Origin: Glandiceps talaboti
Lineage: Eukaryota > Hemichordata > Enteropneusta > Spengelidae
DNA length: 64,000 nucleotides
Assembly (NCBI RefSeq): GCF_964340395.1
Contig: NC_135568.1
Span: 8,423,780-8,487,779 of the forward strand
Direction: 5' to 3'
Shown: piece after piece, positions 48,601 through 60,392 of the stretch
Position numbering within the stretch: the first letter of the stretch is position 1
Layout of the letters: every line of letters begins with the position of its first letter
Position numbers and translations under genes: made by a program
The notes under the pieces: generated by a model
The model's input: the letters and a program-made list of their open reading frames with translations, nothing else
Databases searched by the model: none
Told to the model about the DNA's origin: nothing

Positions 48601-50629
48601 AAATAAAATCTGTGAAAGTTTGTTTATTCAATGTTTACTTCCCTGGTTACTATTCCAAAGCACAACTTTATAAGGCAAGATCAAACAGATGATTTCCTTC
48701 AAGAACATAATTAACATTGTGCAAAACTTTTCTATGTCTACGTCATTGTTTGTGCTGTGTTTGAAATACGAGTCTTAACACTTATTTTCCCTAATTGTTC
48801 TTTAATATTACTGGTGCTTGTATAATTGTGTTATTCTCCAATATTTTTCTTCATTCAGCCAGAAAATACTCGTTACTTGTATTTTCATTGACTGAAGAAA
48901 AATATTGGGGAATGATATCTAAAAGTGACCTCTGCTGTTATAAATATACACACATACTTTTAATATTTTCTGTTGTCTTCAATAACAGGATCAACATTTC
49001 CAGTTGACAATGTTGAAATCTGCCAAAAAAAGCTCCCAGCAACATCAGCTGTGAAAAGCATAGTAAGCCGTCTTAATCAGAAAGTTGAAAGTTGTTTCCA
49101 TGGTAATGCAAATATTGTGAGTCAAGGTGACTTGCATGGTTTGGTTGGAGCTGTTCATCGGGCTTACCACAATCATTATCCTCTTGTATTGAGTCCTGAT
49201 ATGATATGGCTGTGTATCATGCAAGGGTTGTCGACACATATTAATGAAAATGCTGAGAGATTAAGAAAGAAGTTCGTTGAGCATGATGGGAAGAAAACGA
49301 TAACAGTCAGACGAGATGATTTCGTGAAAGGTTCAGCCACCAATCCTTGGCCTGAGGTCTTTTCTGAATTCTCTGACAAGATCAAAGATGAAATTGGAGA
49401 GAACACTTACAGTTTGATTACTCCTGATTTCAGTACCACTGGTCCATTGGAGAAGGCAGTCACTGATATTGTCTTAATGGAAGCAATGAAGTCCTTCTTT
49501 GATTACAGAGTTCGCACTTGTTGCGGTATACCTTCTATTACACTGGAAGGTACAACTGAAGACTGGATGGCTATAAGAGACAAGACTGCAAAGTTGGAAC
49601 AGTATGATCTGAAATGGTGGACTGATCATCTCTTACCAGTTTTGGATCAATTTGTCAATGCATCCAAGGGAGAAGTGGATAGGTCTTTCTGGTCAAGTAT
49701 TTATAAGGTATGCTGTTACTGATTTTCCAAATTCACATTATCCTTGTCCAATGTAATTAAACATTTCCAAATAGTTGGCTCTAATTCATTAGCTGGTACT
49801 CTTATAGAAATTGTATTGGTTCTTGTCACTATTTATTCAAAATATGAAAATGTGGTAAATGCAAGTATCTTTGCATAATACTTGATGTGATGTGGCCAGT
49901 TCTCTAGTAAATGAAATTAAAAGGGAATGAGGGGGAGAGCGATTTTATCATTCCATTAGGTTTAGGGGACACATGCACAGAAAAATAACTTTCACCAAGT
50001 TTGCATGATTAATTTGTCAAAATTTGTTTCCCAGAATGTCTCACCCCGATGTACAGGAGGCCACTTCTAAAAACATACAAACCAGATTTGCCAATTTCCA
50101 TAACTCTATTTCAGAGAGGTTTAATAAACAATGCATAACTGGTGATAATGAGTTTCCTAAGCATAACGAAATACAAACAGCTACCATGATAAAATCAAAC
50201 TCATCTTTGATCCGCTTTAAATGACCATCAAAACACTAAACTAATGTTTTCACCATTAAAACAAAAGGTCACCATTACATTTTTGATGTCTTTGTTCTTT
50301 ATGTACAGTATTCTGGTGGATCAGGAGGGCCGTATATATCTGGTTGGATTGCAACTTTGTTTCCATACACCAGCCACACCAAACTAAATACATGGCTCAG
50401 CAGGTGGTCAAGCCGTGAGATGTTTGGAGGAATGACTACAAGTAGCTTTCCCACTGGTTTATCTGCAGCCCCATTCATATGGGAATACTTTGATAAGGAG
50501 TTCAAGATGAAGTTCATCGGTGGTTTCATGGGTTTCTCCCAAGATACAGAATCGTTGGCTCTGAAACCCGAGTTAGGCTGGGCTGTGGTTGAAAACACAA
50601 ATATAAAACATGGACCGCCAATGTTTTAA
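43369..50629 (+). CDS. DUF4419-domain protein, copy A
   Basis: Four exons: 43369-43392, 45774-45903, 48989-49707 and 50309-50629 (24, 130, 719 and 321 nt) give 397 residues with TAA at 50627. The first exon encodes only MAFQRNLQ; the second is a charged helix (LIEEWGYLDSDVIKRGQELE). The long third exon holds the family-like core: GDLHGLVGAVHRAYHNHYPL, LSPDMIWLCIMQGLSTHI and a basic RLRKKFVEHDGKK stretch. Exon 4 has SGWIATLFPY and SSFPTGLSAAPFIWEY. The DUF4419 call rests on these motifs from memory. The biochemical role is unknown. No signal peptide or membrane segment is visible, so it is probably cytosolic. The second exon-exon joint is within a Gly codon (phase 1). The gene is intact. Confidence 0.85.
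43805..45145. repeat. C/G-run inverted repeat in intron 1 of copy A
   Basis: CTTTCACAAAAACTTGTTGG followed by G-runs (43811-43930, with TACCTGAAAAAAATGTTATGG) is the reverse complement of the C-run block ending CCAACAAGTTTTGTGAAAG (45005-45134). The arms are over 1 kb apart. A related single block lies in copy B at about 53430-53565. Likely a foldback element whose left arm is missing from copy B. Confidence 0.65.
43995..44041. repeat. (CAA)n microsatellite
   Basis: About 15 CAA units, in intron 1 of DUF4419 copy A, inside the block missing from copy B. Confidence 0.92.
45180..45467 (+). repeat. Possible retroelement 3' end, copy A
   Basis: A unique stretch ends TTTCCTGTAATAAATGAAAT with a short (GAAAT)n tail. 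The same stretch is in copy B at 53758-54035, so it predates the duplication. Poly(A)-signal-like sequence plus a short-repeat tail suggests a truncated non-LTR element. The family is not recognised. Confidence 0.4.
45630..45670. repeat. (GT)n microsatellite, copy A
   Basis: About 18 GT units just before exon 2. The equivalent tract in copy B (54195-54277) is about twice as long. Confidence 0.9.
46036..48536. repeat. 2.5-kb minisatellite, ~24-25-bp unit, about 100 copies
   Basis: The unit is GCTTAGCCCCTCCCCCTTA followed by TAATA or CAATA. Variants differ in C-run length (23-25 bp units), T or C in the TAATA/CAATA word, and GCTTAG versus CCTTAG. Blocks of neighbouring units share variant order, a sign of multi-unit duplication. 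It lies in intron 2 of DUF4419 copy A. The complementary strand has two G-runs per unit (GGGGGAGGGG), so G-quadruplex formation is plausible. Confidence 0.97.
48830..48915. mobile_element. MITE remnant, arms only (copy A)
   Basis: TTATTCTCCAATATTTTTCT and the returning GAAAAATATTGGGGAATGA form a hairpin with ~38-bp arms and a TCGTTACTT loop. It is the 9459-9610 element with its interior deleted. It ends 74 bases before DUF4419 exon 3. Confidence 0.78.
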
Positions 50630-51406
50630 AGTCTTGTGGCAGAGTAGTTGTCACAAAGAATAACCTGATGCTTAAATAGACACCATTCAGTCTTTTTTCC
50701 ATTGTTAGAGTCATGTTTTCAACAAATACTTGTCATTTCCTATGAGATAAATTGACACTAAACCTCAAGATCAAATCTCCTAGCAGCAGACAGTCTATAA
50801 CTTCAAAGAAAAAACTAAGTCATCAAATGGATAGTCATTAATTACAAATGCAGCTAACATCTTTCAAAACTTATACAAAGATTATAACATATATTCTGTA
50901 CATAATATCCTCCTTTTTGGTGCAACAATTCAATTTTTACAATAACCATTCAATGATGGTAACTATATAAAAAAAACTCTTGTCATCACCCTGGTTATGA
51001 AACTTCTTCATGAAATGATAGTTTTCGATTTGATATCTAAGCCTAGATGCAGTACAATAGTAGCATCGTATTTGACTTCTATATCTGTCAGTCATCACCA
51101 TTGAGAGTTCACAGGTCAAACACTAAAATCTATCTGTTTGTTTAGTATAACATGTATAGTCTACGGAAGTGTAGAATTTATAATATGCAATATCAGAATA
51201 TTGTTTGTCTTTTATTTTAATGTGTGATTTTGTAACATATAGCAATTGCTCCAGAATGATTACGTGTTTGAATAAATATACTAATACTATTATAAAATTA
51301 TAAACCACACGTGCAAACATATATACATACATACTTATGAACAAACAAACATACATACATACATACATACATACATACTATGTATGTACGTATTATGTAT
51401 GTATAC

Positions 51407-51410
<4 letters not shown>
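50630..51410 (+). other. 3' UTR and 3' flank of DUF4419 copy A
   Basis: Sequence shared with copy B (56795-57600). A possible poly(A) signal AATAAA is at 51271; the matching site in copy B reads AATAGA. It ends in ACAT then TA microsatellite (51318-51411). No further gene seen. Confidence 0.55.

Positions 51411-51495
<85 letters not shown>
51411..51495. repeat. (TA)n microsatellite
   Basis: About 42 TA units join copy A of the duplication to the LINE fragment. Confidence 0.95.
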
Positions 51496-51500
<5 letters not shown>

Positions 51501-52137
51501 ATAATTTTATTCCGTACTGTAGGCCATGGGCCTTAAATGTACATAACTGAACATAGAATAATGATCATGATTACAGAGGTATGTTCAACATAGCTAAATT
51601 GACAAGTCAGCTTATGTAGAGAGATTTTCTTCCAAAAGCTGTTTACGTATTTTCATGGCAAAGAAAATAAATTTCGCAAGGTTTTGAATGATGAAGGTAT
51701 TTGTTGACTGCATTAATAAGATAAATTTCCAATCATATGCAGGTGAGTAATAAAATTCAGAAATAAACTTAGATCTAACAAGTTTGTACTTGGGGCACAC
51801 AAGTACAAAATGGTACTCGTCCTCAATATCGTTGCACCCAAATGGGCAAATTCTTTCCTCGGGTGGTGTACCAAGATGTCTACCCTTTTCAATAGCAAGG
51901 TCGTGGGTTGACATTCTCAAACGTGATAAAGCATTTCTAAAGTGAGACAGTGGTATGCATTCTAAGTATTTTTCACATGTTAAATGTGTTTTAAATCTAC
52001 AATACATTCGTAATTTAGGTGAAGTGTTTACATCAGAATGCCAATCCTGCATGTGAATATCATGACATCTTTGTTTAAATAGCTGTAGAAAGTACTTGTC
52101 ATTTTCAGTACGTTGCTTTTGCCAAATCTCAGCAAAT

Positions 52138-52139
<2 letters not shown>
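51496..52139 (-). pseudogene. LINE (non-LTR retrotransposon) 3' end with reverse-transcriptase C-terminal remnant
   Basis: On the minus strand the frame is open from about 52136 to the stop near 51612, roughly 175 codons. It contains RNALSRLRMSTHDLAIEKGR and RICPFGCNDIEDEYHFVLVC, the Cys/His knuckle (CPFGC, then HFVLVC) that typically ends LINE ORF2 proteins. The 3' UTR ends GGCCTACAGTACGGAATAAA and an ATT/TA tail at 51496-51510. The polymerase core is absent, cut off at the (TA)n tract at 52140, so it is a 5'-truncated, inactive insertion. Confidence 0.8.
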
Positions 52140-52455
<316 letters not shown>

Positions 52456-52569
52456 AAGCTCCGAAGACTATGAGCGAGTCTACTGTTACCTTTATCACAA
52501 ATAGAATGATTGCTTCATAACCAAGACTCACGTAAAAAACAAAGGTACACAGACTACGTCTACCACCTC

Positions 52570-52670
52570 GGTAACCCGGAAGTAACATTGTGATGACTCA
52601 GCAATGTGACGTTGTCGGGTTTATGTTGTGAAGCATGACGTCTGATCTAAATATAAAACACCATACAACT
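52570..52670 (+). promoter_or_regulatory. Core promoter of DUF4419 gene B
   Basis: TATAAA at 52652-52657, 86 bases before the ATG. CCCGGAAGT (52575-52583), ATGACTCAGC (52593-52602) and TGACG words are kept from copy A. ATGACTCAGC fits both an antioxidant response element and a Maf/AP-1-type site better than copy A's ATGACTCGGC. The ~18-base stretch with a further TGACG seen in copy A near 43255-43272 is partly lost. Confidence 0.6.
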
Positions 52671-52737
52671 CAGACAAATAAATTGCTGTCAGTGGTATTC
52701 AAACTGGCCAGTTTACTCTTTGAAGGAGAGGGACAAC

Positions 52738-54198
52738 ATGGCTTCTCAACATAACCTACAGGTAGGCAGTTTCTCGGTAAAGGGGTACTTGGTCTGTTTT
52801 AGCTGCAATAATTGTAGTTTTTGATTTCGAGGTTTTCTTCTCCTGTTTTTGTGCCCTTTTTCGTTCCGATGTTTAAACCAAAGCAAACGCAAACATTCTC
52901 GCAAACCAGAGCTGTTTATTTCTTCCGCTACACTTCGAAATAAAAGTGGGGCGGCGCGTTAAGAACCCTTATATGTTGCTACATTTCCCGATTTTGACGG
53001 AATTGGGGTACCTCTGATCACTTCTTCAAGTTCTTGGGTCTTGAAGGCTCCTTTATATAATGATGGTGCTAGGTAATTTAGCAGAAAAATCCGTCCAAAT
53101 TTGCGAATCAGATCTGAATCGCTTCCGTCTATTTGCGTTTGAGGAACCAGGAAGTGGGTATGGCAGCAAATTTCTTTTACTATTGTCAGTCCTGCATCAA
53201 ATTATTTTTTCCAAATGCATAAGTAATTCAATTTTATTTTCTCGGTTACCAATTTTGTAACGTGTGGTTCATACATGTCACTGGTTCACAACTAACTAAC
53301 AGACATTTTTTTGTTACATGTATTAATTTGTTTAAAGAAATTGTGGTATTTGTGTTGTTATTGTTGAAAAAGGCTGACCATCTATTAAAAGGTTAATTTA
53401 TCCATGTGTGAGGAGTCAATTTATTTTTCAGGTAACCCCCCCCCCCATGACCCACATTATTTTTTCAGACACCCCACCCCCCCCCAACACTATGCATATT
53501 GTTTTGAGTACCCCTTAAATCTCCCGAACCCCCCCCCCCCAACAAGTTTTGTTACAGTAGCCTTCTATCATAAATGCTTGGAAAAAACGGAGGGCTTGCT
53601 GATTTCAGCACATTGCAACAATTTTTTTTCCTTCTGTTTGTTGGAACAATTTTTTTCTCGAGCCATAACAGGATCAAATTATTTTTTTTCTACTTCACCT
53701 GTCGACATTTTTTCCCACAATCCTCCACACCCCAGAAATCAAATGGTTCTCCCCTTAGTGTAAGTGGAATTCGTAACCGATCTCTCATTAGTGACCTAAT
53801 CAACATCCCAATTAATCTGATTAAAATCTGATGTGGTAAAAACTAGACTAAATCTTTGCTTGATTGCAATAAAACACCAAATCTAAACTCTTTTTCACCT
53901 AAGTTGTTCTAGCAGTGTCACACTGTTGCCTCATGGGTCTCATCAGATATGAATATGTATTAGATGAGCAGTGCCTGTTCATGACCATTTATGAGAAGTC
54001 GCACTATATTTCCTGTAATAAATGAAATGAAATGAAATAAGTATTTAGGAATCATTGATAAGAATTGCTGAATTACTATTCATGAATACTATTAGGACGA
54101 TATGTAGAAAGTTCATTAGAATTCAAGGGATGCAGTAGTTTTTAGCATAACTACATTTAGCCATATAGGGTTATAGGCATGGTAAAATATTTGTGTGT

Positions 54199-54261
<63 letters not shown>

Positions 54262-56794
54262 TGTTTGTGTGTGTGTAAATGAAACCTGCATTGGTATTTT
54301 GTTGGGATATAGATTGGAAATTATTCAAATGAACTTTGTTACATATTAGCTTTCATCCAGACTGAGTCCATGCTTGTTTATCCTGCAGGGAAGAGAAACA
54401 GATATGAAACTTATTGAAGAATGGGGATGTTCTGACCGTGACGTTATAAAGAGAGGACAGGAACTTGAGGAAGAATACAAGACTTTGCAAGAAGTGTGCG
54501 CAACTACAAAGCCCGCTGGTATGTTCATTTTTGACTTTATTTACTAAAGGTCTGATAGGAAATCATGGAATGAAAATTACACAACAAAAATTGGCACAAT
54601 ATAAAACATAAAACATCGACATTGATTCTTTGATGATACAACTATAGGTTTTTAGCGCCTCCCCCTTACAATAGCTACCAAGTGAAATAATATGTATAGC
54701 CACTAGCTCTTATTACTGATTGCCAACTGTCAAAACAAATCAAATTAAATGTAAATAAAATCTTTCAACGTTTGTTTATTTAATTTTACTTGGTTACTTG
54801 GTTACTATTCCAAAGCACAACTTTATAAAGCAAGATCAAACAGATGATTCCTTCAAGAACATAATTAACATTGTGCAAAACTTTTCCGCATGATTAGCAC
54901 CAGCCAGGTCCAACAAAAAATATGGAATATTACTAACGACAATGCGTACATATGTCACAACAACTCGTGTCTATGTCTACGTCATTGTTTGTGCTGTGTT
55001 TGGAATATGAGTCTTAATGCTTAAAATTGTCATTAATTTGCTTAATTTTTCGTTAATCGTCTAGCAACTCCTAGTGACAAAGACCCCTCGGTCACTTGTA
55101 TTTTCTTTGGCTGAACGACGAAAAATATTTTCGAATAATATGTAAATGTTACCTCTGCTGTTATAAATATACACACATACTTTTAATATTTTTCCGTTGT
55201 CTTCGACAACAGGATCAACATTTCCAGTTGAAAATGTTGAAATCTGCCAAAAAAAGCTCCCAGTAACATCAGCTGTGAAAAGCATAGTAAGCCGTCTTAA
55301 TCAGAAAGTTGAAAGTTGTTTCCATGGTAATGCAAATATTGTGAGTCAAGGTGACTTGCATGGTTTGGTTGGAGCTGTTCATCGGGCTTACCACAATCAT
55401 TATCCTCTTGTATTGAGTCCTGATATGATATGGCTGTGTATCATGCAAGGGTTGTCGACACACATCAATGAAAATGCTGAGAGATTAAGAAAGAAGTTCG
55501 TTGAGCATGATGGGAAGAAAGAGATAACAGTCAGACGAGATGATTTCGTGAAGGGTTCAGCCACCAATCCTTGGCCTGAGGTCTTTTCTGAATTCTCTGA
55601 CAAGATCAAAGATGAAATTGGAGAGAACACCTACAGTTTGATTACTCCTGATTTCAGTACCACTGGTCCATTGGAGAAGGCAGTCACTGATATTGTCTTA
55701 ATGGAGGCCATGAAGTCCTTCTTTGATTACAGTGCTTGGTCTTGGTGTGGCATACCTTCTATTACACTGCAGGGTACAACTGAAGACTGGATAGCTATAA
55801 GAGACAAGACTGCAAAATTGGAACAATATGATCTGAAATGGTGGACTGATCATCTCTTACCAGTTTTGGATCAATTTGTCAATGCATCAAAGGGAGAAGT
55901 GGATAGGTCTTTCTGGTCAAGTATTTATAAGGTATGCTGTTACTGATTTTCCAAATTCACATTATCCTTGTCGAACGTTATTAAACATTTCAAAATAGTT
56001 GGCTCTAATTCATTAGCTGGTACTCTTATAGATATGGTATTGGTTAATATTCACTATTTATTCAAAATGTGAAAATGTGGTAAAAGCAAGTATCTTTGCA
56101 TAATACTTGATGTGATGTGGCCGTTTCTCTAGTAAATGAAATTAAAAGGGAATGATTAATTTGTCAAAATTTGTTTCCCAGATTGTCTCACCCCAATGTA
56201 CAGGAGGCCACTTCTAAAAAGATACAAACCAGATTTGCCAATTTACAGTTGTACATAACTCTATTTCAGAGAGGTTTAATAAACAATGCATAACTGGTGA
56301 TATTGAGTTTCCGAAGTATAACGAAATACAAACAGCCACGATGATAAAAATCAAAACTGATCTTTGATCTTTGATCTTTAAATCCACTCAAAATTACTTA
56401 AATAACGGTTTCACCATTAAAACAAAAGGTCAGCATTACATTTTTGATGTCTTTGTTCTTTATGTACACTCAGTATTCTGGTGAATCAGGAGGGCCGTAC
56501 ATATCTGGTTGGATTGCAACTTTGTTTCCATACAACAGCCGCAATAATCGAAATACATATCGTATCAGGGGGTCAAGCCGTGAGATATTTGGAGCAATGA
56601 CTACAAGTAGCTTTCCCACTGGTTTATCTGCAGCCCCATTCATATGGGAATACTTTGATGAGGAGTTCAAGATGAAGTTCATCGGTGGTTTCATGGGTTT
56701 CTCCCAAGATACAGAATCGTTGGCTCTGAGACCCGAGTTAGGCTGGGCTGTGGTTGAAAACACAAATATAAAACGTGGACCACCAATGTTTTAA
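52738..56794 (+). CDS. DUF4419-domain protein, copy B
   Basis: Exons 52738-52761, 54389-54518, 55213-55931 and 56474-56794 have exactly the same lengths as copy A and again give 397 residues, stop at 56792. Exon 1 encodes MASQHNLQ. Most of the protein matches copy A residue for residue. Changes cluster in two patches: SAWSWC replaces RVRTCC in exon 3, and NSRNNRNTYRIRG replaces TSHTKLNTWLSRW in exon 4. The conserved core (GDLHGLVGAVHRAYHNHYPL, LSPDMIWLCIM) is unchanged. All splice sites are intact, so it is probably expressed. Function unknown. Confidence 0.85.
53758..54035 (+). repeat. Possible retroelement 3' end, copy B
   Basis: Counterpart of 45180-45467, with the same TTTCCTGTAATAAATGAAAT end and (GAAAT)n tail. 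It was inherited through the segmental duplication, not by a new insertion. Confidence 0.4.
54195..54277. repeat. (GT)n microsatellite, copy B
   Basis: About 40 GT units before exon 2. It is expanded relative to copy A. Confidence 0.92.
54651..54679. repeat. Single minisatellite unit in copy B
   Basis: TTTAGCGCCTCCCCCTTACA then ATAGCTACC occupies the place where copy A has the 2.5-kb array. The flanks match on both sides (ACAACTATAGGTTTTTAG before, AGCTACCAA after). Confidence 0.85.
55030..55139. mobile_element. MITE remnant, interior plus right arm (copy B)
   Basis: GTCTAGCAACTCCTAGTGAC and AAAGACCCC match the interior of the 9459-9610 element in reverse. The right arm is GTATTTTCTTTGGCTGAACG followed by ACGAAAAATATT. 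It lies 73 bases before exon 3, the same position as the copy A remnant. Confidence 0.72.
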
Positions 56795-57484
56795 AGTCTT
56801 GTGGCAGAATAGTTGTCACAAAGAATAACCCGATGCTTAAATAGACACCATTCAGTCTTTTTTCCACTGTTAGAGTCATGTTTTCAACAAATACTTGTCA
56901 TTTCCTACTAGATAAATTGACACTAAACTTGAAGATCAAATCTCCTAGCAGCAGACAGTCTATAACTTAAAGTCTTCAAAGAAAAAACGAAGTCATCAAA
57001 TGGATAGTCATCAATTACAAATGCAGCTGACATCTTTCAAAACTTATACAAAGATTATAACATATTATGTACATATTATTTTCCTTTTTGGTGCAACAAT
57101 TCTGCCACATTTGATTAAAATATTGTTTTTTTTTTACAATAACCATTCAATGATGGCAGCTATAAAAAACTCTTGTCATCACCCTGGTTACCAATTTTAA
57201 ATTTCTTGAAATGATAGTATTCGATTTGATATCTAAGCCTAGATACAGGACAATAGTGGCATCGTATTTTACTTCTATATCTTTCAGTCATCACCATTGA
57301 GAGTTCACAGGTCAAATGCTAAAATCTAGCTGTTTGTTTAGTATAACATGTATAGTCTATGGAAGTGTAGAATTTATAATATGCAATATTAGAATATTGT
57401 TTGTCTTTTATTTTAATGTGTGATTTTGTAACATATAGCAATTATTACGTGTTTGAATAGATATACTAATAATATTATAAAATG

Positions 57485-57743
<259 letters not shown>

Positions 57744-57994
57744 TCATATGTATATTCGCTTATAACACATAGATAGAATGTCAGGTGGTATCCTTTGAAC
57801 ATTCATTTGAAATGTCAGGATTAAATTTAGTCATCAGGACTGTTCTAGTCATTACTTTTGTACTCCAATGTATGTATATGTATATGTTACACAGATGTAA
57901 GTCAGGCTGTGTATCAACTCATATCTTGTTCATCCTTGAATTTGAAAAGTTAGATTGCAGTTATTGATTGAGACTTTTACTTGTTACTTATGCA

Positions 57995-58205
57995 CTTCTA
58001 CATACATACATACATACATACATACTACATACGTACATACATACATACATACATACATCCATACTACATACATATATACATATATACATACATACATACA
58101 TACATACATACATACATACATACATACGTACGTACATACATACATACATATATACATACATACATACATACGTACGTACATACATATATATATATATATA
58201 TATAT
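57995..58205. repeat. (ACAT)n microsatellite
   Basis: About 200 bases of ACAT with occasional ACGT and ATAT units. Confidence 0.94.
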
Positions 58206-59286
58206 TCTCACACCAGTCATCCGGTAAGGTGCATTCTGGGTTATTGTATATCTCAGCATAGTATAGTATAGTATCATTGTTTATTATAGTGACATGAGGT
58301 TTACCTGAAAAGATTACATTGACAAAAAAGAACAATAAATAATAACACCTCCCAGCCCAACAAGTGGACTTATAAGTCACCTCAACAGTAATTTACAAAA
58401 CAATGGGTCGTCAAAGAGGACAAAGCACAGAAATTCAAATAACAAGTCAGTTGTATCATATGGGTTTCCATATACCATACAAATATTGACTGATGCCATA
58501 ATGAAGAAGGAGGCTGCCGGTATCAGTGTTAGACAACTTCTCCACATGCTATCCTCTTGTTATGGAATTTGAGAACTTGAAAAGCAAAATGATATTGTCT
58601 AAATGAATGGACACAAATAAGAAGCCCCCCCCCCCCACCCCTTTAAAAGCAACGGTATGGAATGGTGTAAGTGTTGTATTTGTTTACTATTATACTTCCA
58701 TTCTGGCTATAAAATAGATTATATCTTGCTTTGCCATTGAAAGCAAGAGATACCTCTATTCGGAGATCACCATACCATCTCTGTTTTAGCCCTTTCAAAT
58801 AAGACAACATGTCTTTATTTTTAGTACTTTTATACGTGTGCTATTCACCTTATGTGGGCTTTAGGAATGGGTTCAAACTCCTGAGCATAGACCCGTAGCA
58901 TATACGAGTCCAGAGCTAACATTTCGCAATGGTTGAGTCAGTTTACACCTGCATGGTCCAAATATTAGATAACAAAGTGAATCTAGCTAGCTTTAACATT
59001 TGACGAAATGGCCACAAATTTGCAGTAAAAAAACATAACTATACCTTTGGTGTAACGTAAGCATCAACAATTGTTATAATGTATTTTTGATAATCTATTT
59101 TCGTCCACTCGAAAATTTGTTGAATGGTCGCCACAGGAGCAGCGCCAACTAGTTCCCTAGTATTGGAGAAGCATGCGGAATACCATTGTTCGGTTGGGTC
59201 AAACTGAATACCAGTGCAATGTGTTCATTATATCCGAAATGACGAAAAGCTCAAGAACCCCCCAAAAAATGGCACAATTATGTCCC

Positions 59287-59368
59287 CGTAGAATTTTCCC
59301 GATCTACATCCCGCGGGGGGGGGGGGGGGGGGTGCGGCGGAAGAGACGTAGACGGGGAAAATTCTACG
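59287..59368. repeat. Hairpin with an 18-base G run in its loop
   Basis: CGTAGAATTTTCCCGATCTAC (left) and GTAGACGGGGAAAATTCTACG (right) pair with one or two mismatches. The loop contains an unbroken run of about 18 G. A small foldback element is likely; the G run may be miscounted in assembly. Confidence 0.65.
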
Positions 59369-59814
59369 AGGATGATTCCAAACATGCATGTAATTCAATG
59401 TACTCACTTTGTGTTTCAAGTAGATGAACGGTTTGCATTTGCTTGTGAATTTTGTATTGGCAGCTAGAATTTGACAACTTTTTTTTTTATATCAAGTCTG
59501 CACCAGGTTCCGAATAAATAAATACAAAGTCTACTTCTGTTGTGTGTAATTTAATTTAATTTAATTTAATTTAATTCAATAATTGTAATTGTATTTTACG
59601 TCAATGAGCCGATTTTTGTTTGATAATGTGGTACCTTGGCATAAAGCCAGGTTTCTTGTTTTTTTATTTTTATTTTTATTTTGACTTCATTCTTGTCATT
59701 CTATAATATACAACATTACGGGTATAGTAAATTAATGTACCTTCGCACATGCGGTACAGATTAATACAAAAATTGCCAAACGATTGTTTCCTACACTTCC
59801 TTTATTACATACAT

Positions 59815-60392
59815 CCACCTGTTGTTCTGCAAGTGCTGTTTGAAACATCACCGATGCTTTATTCATACACTGCCTTCTGTAGTTGACTGCCCATTGTCAT
59901 TGCTTTCATCATGTGATGGAGATGGCCAAGTCTTCCAAATACTTTCACTTTCAGTACTTTGTTCTGCACAACAGGTGCTTCTGTTGTTCGTGTTACCCAT
60001 TTCTCCAATGTCAGAGCGAGTTTCTGTAACGTTAGCTATCTGTAGCCATCAATTCCATGCCAGCCGCTGACGAGGAACCCAGTTTGAAATGTGGTTGAAG
60101 CAGCTCATCGAGTACAGAAAAGTGGGACAGAAAGAACAAATTCAAGACTATATGTAAATATACTTCTCAACATGCTTGAATCTACCTTATATAAACGCAT
60201 ATTAAAGTCCTGCTTGCAGACGGTGCACGAGTTTAGGAGAAGGAAGGGACGACTTACTCCGTATGCAAGCAGGACTAATAAATGCCCTGATGATTTTTGT
60301 TTTATGTCGCATGGTTCTTTAACTCTCAAGAACACAACTGCAGCAGCTAGCTACAAATCGGTGCCCATTCCAGTCTTTACTACCTTAGAATA
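59815..60392 (-). pseudogene. Broken partial copy of the helical-repeat gene at 62882-64000
   Basis: Minus-strand sequence parallels 63424-63980 (for example CCTGTTGTTCTGCAAGTGCT, AACATCACCGATGCTTTATT, GCCATCAATTCCATGCCAGC). The part matching the C-terminal half of the gene is missing. Frameshifting indels occur, e.g. the extra AGTGGGACAGAAA near 60120, and about 130 bases matching 63752-63885 are absent. A foldback element sits at that gap (60206-60276). It cannot encode the protein. Confidence 0.85.
60206..60276. mobile_element. 71-bp MITE inside the pseudogene
   Basis: Terminal inverted repeats AGTCCTGCTTGCAGAC and GTATGCAAGCAGGACT. The interior GTGCACGAGTTTAGG and ACTCCG matches a second copy at 61819-61907. 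It occupies the deletion point of the pseudogene. Confidence 0.78.

Larger units (their letters stand above)
43070..51410 (+). repeat. Segmental duplication unit, copy A
   Basis: From CGAAGCTCCGCAGACTATGA (43073) to a (TA)n tract near 51411 the order and sequence match 52452-57741: promoter, exon 1, a CA/GT tract, exon 2, an intronic MITE, exons 3-4, the 3' flank and an ACAT-then-TA microsatellite. Copy A is longer because of a C-rich inverted repeat in intron 1 and about 2.5 kb of minisatellite in intron 2. Confidence 0.9.
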
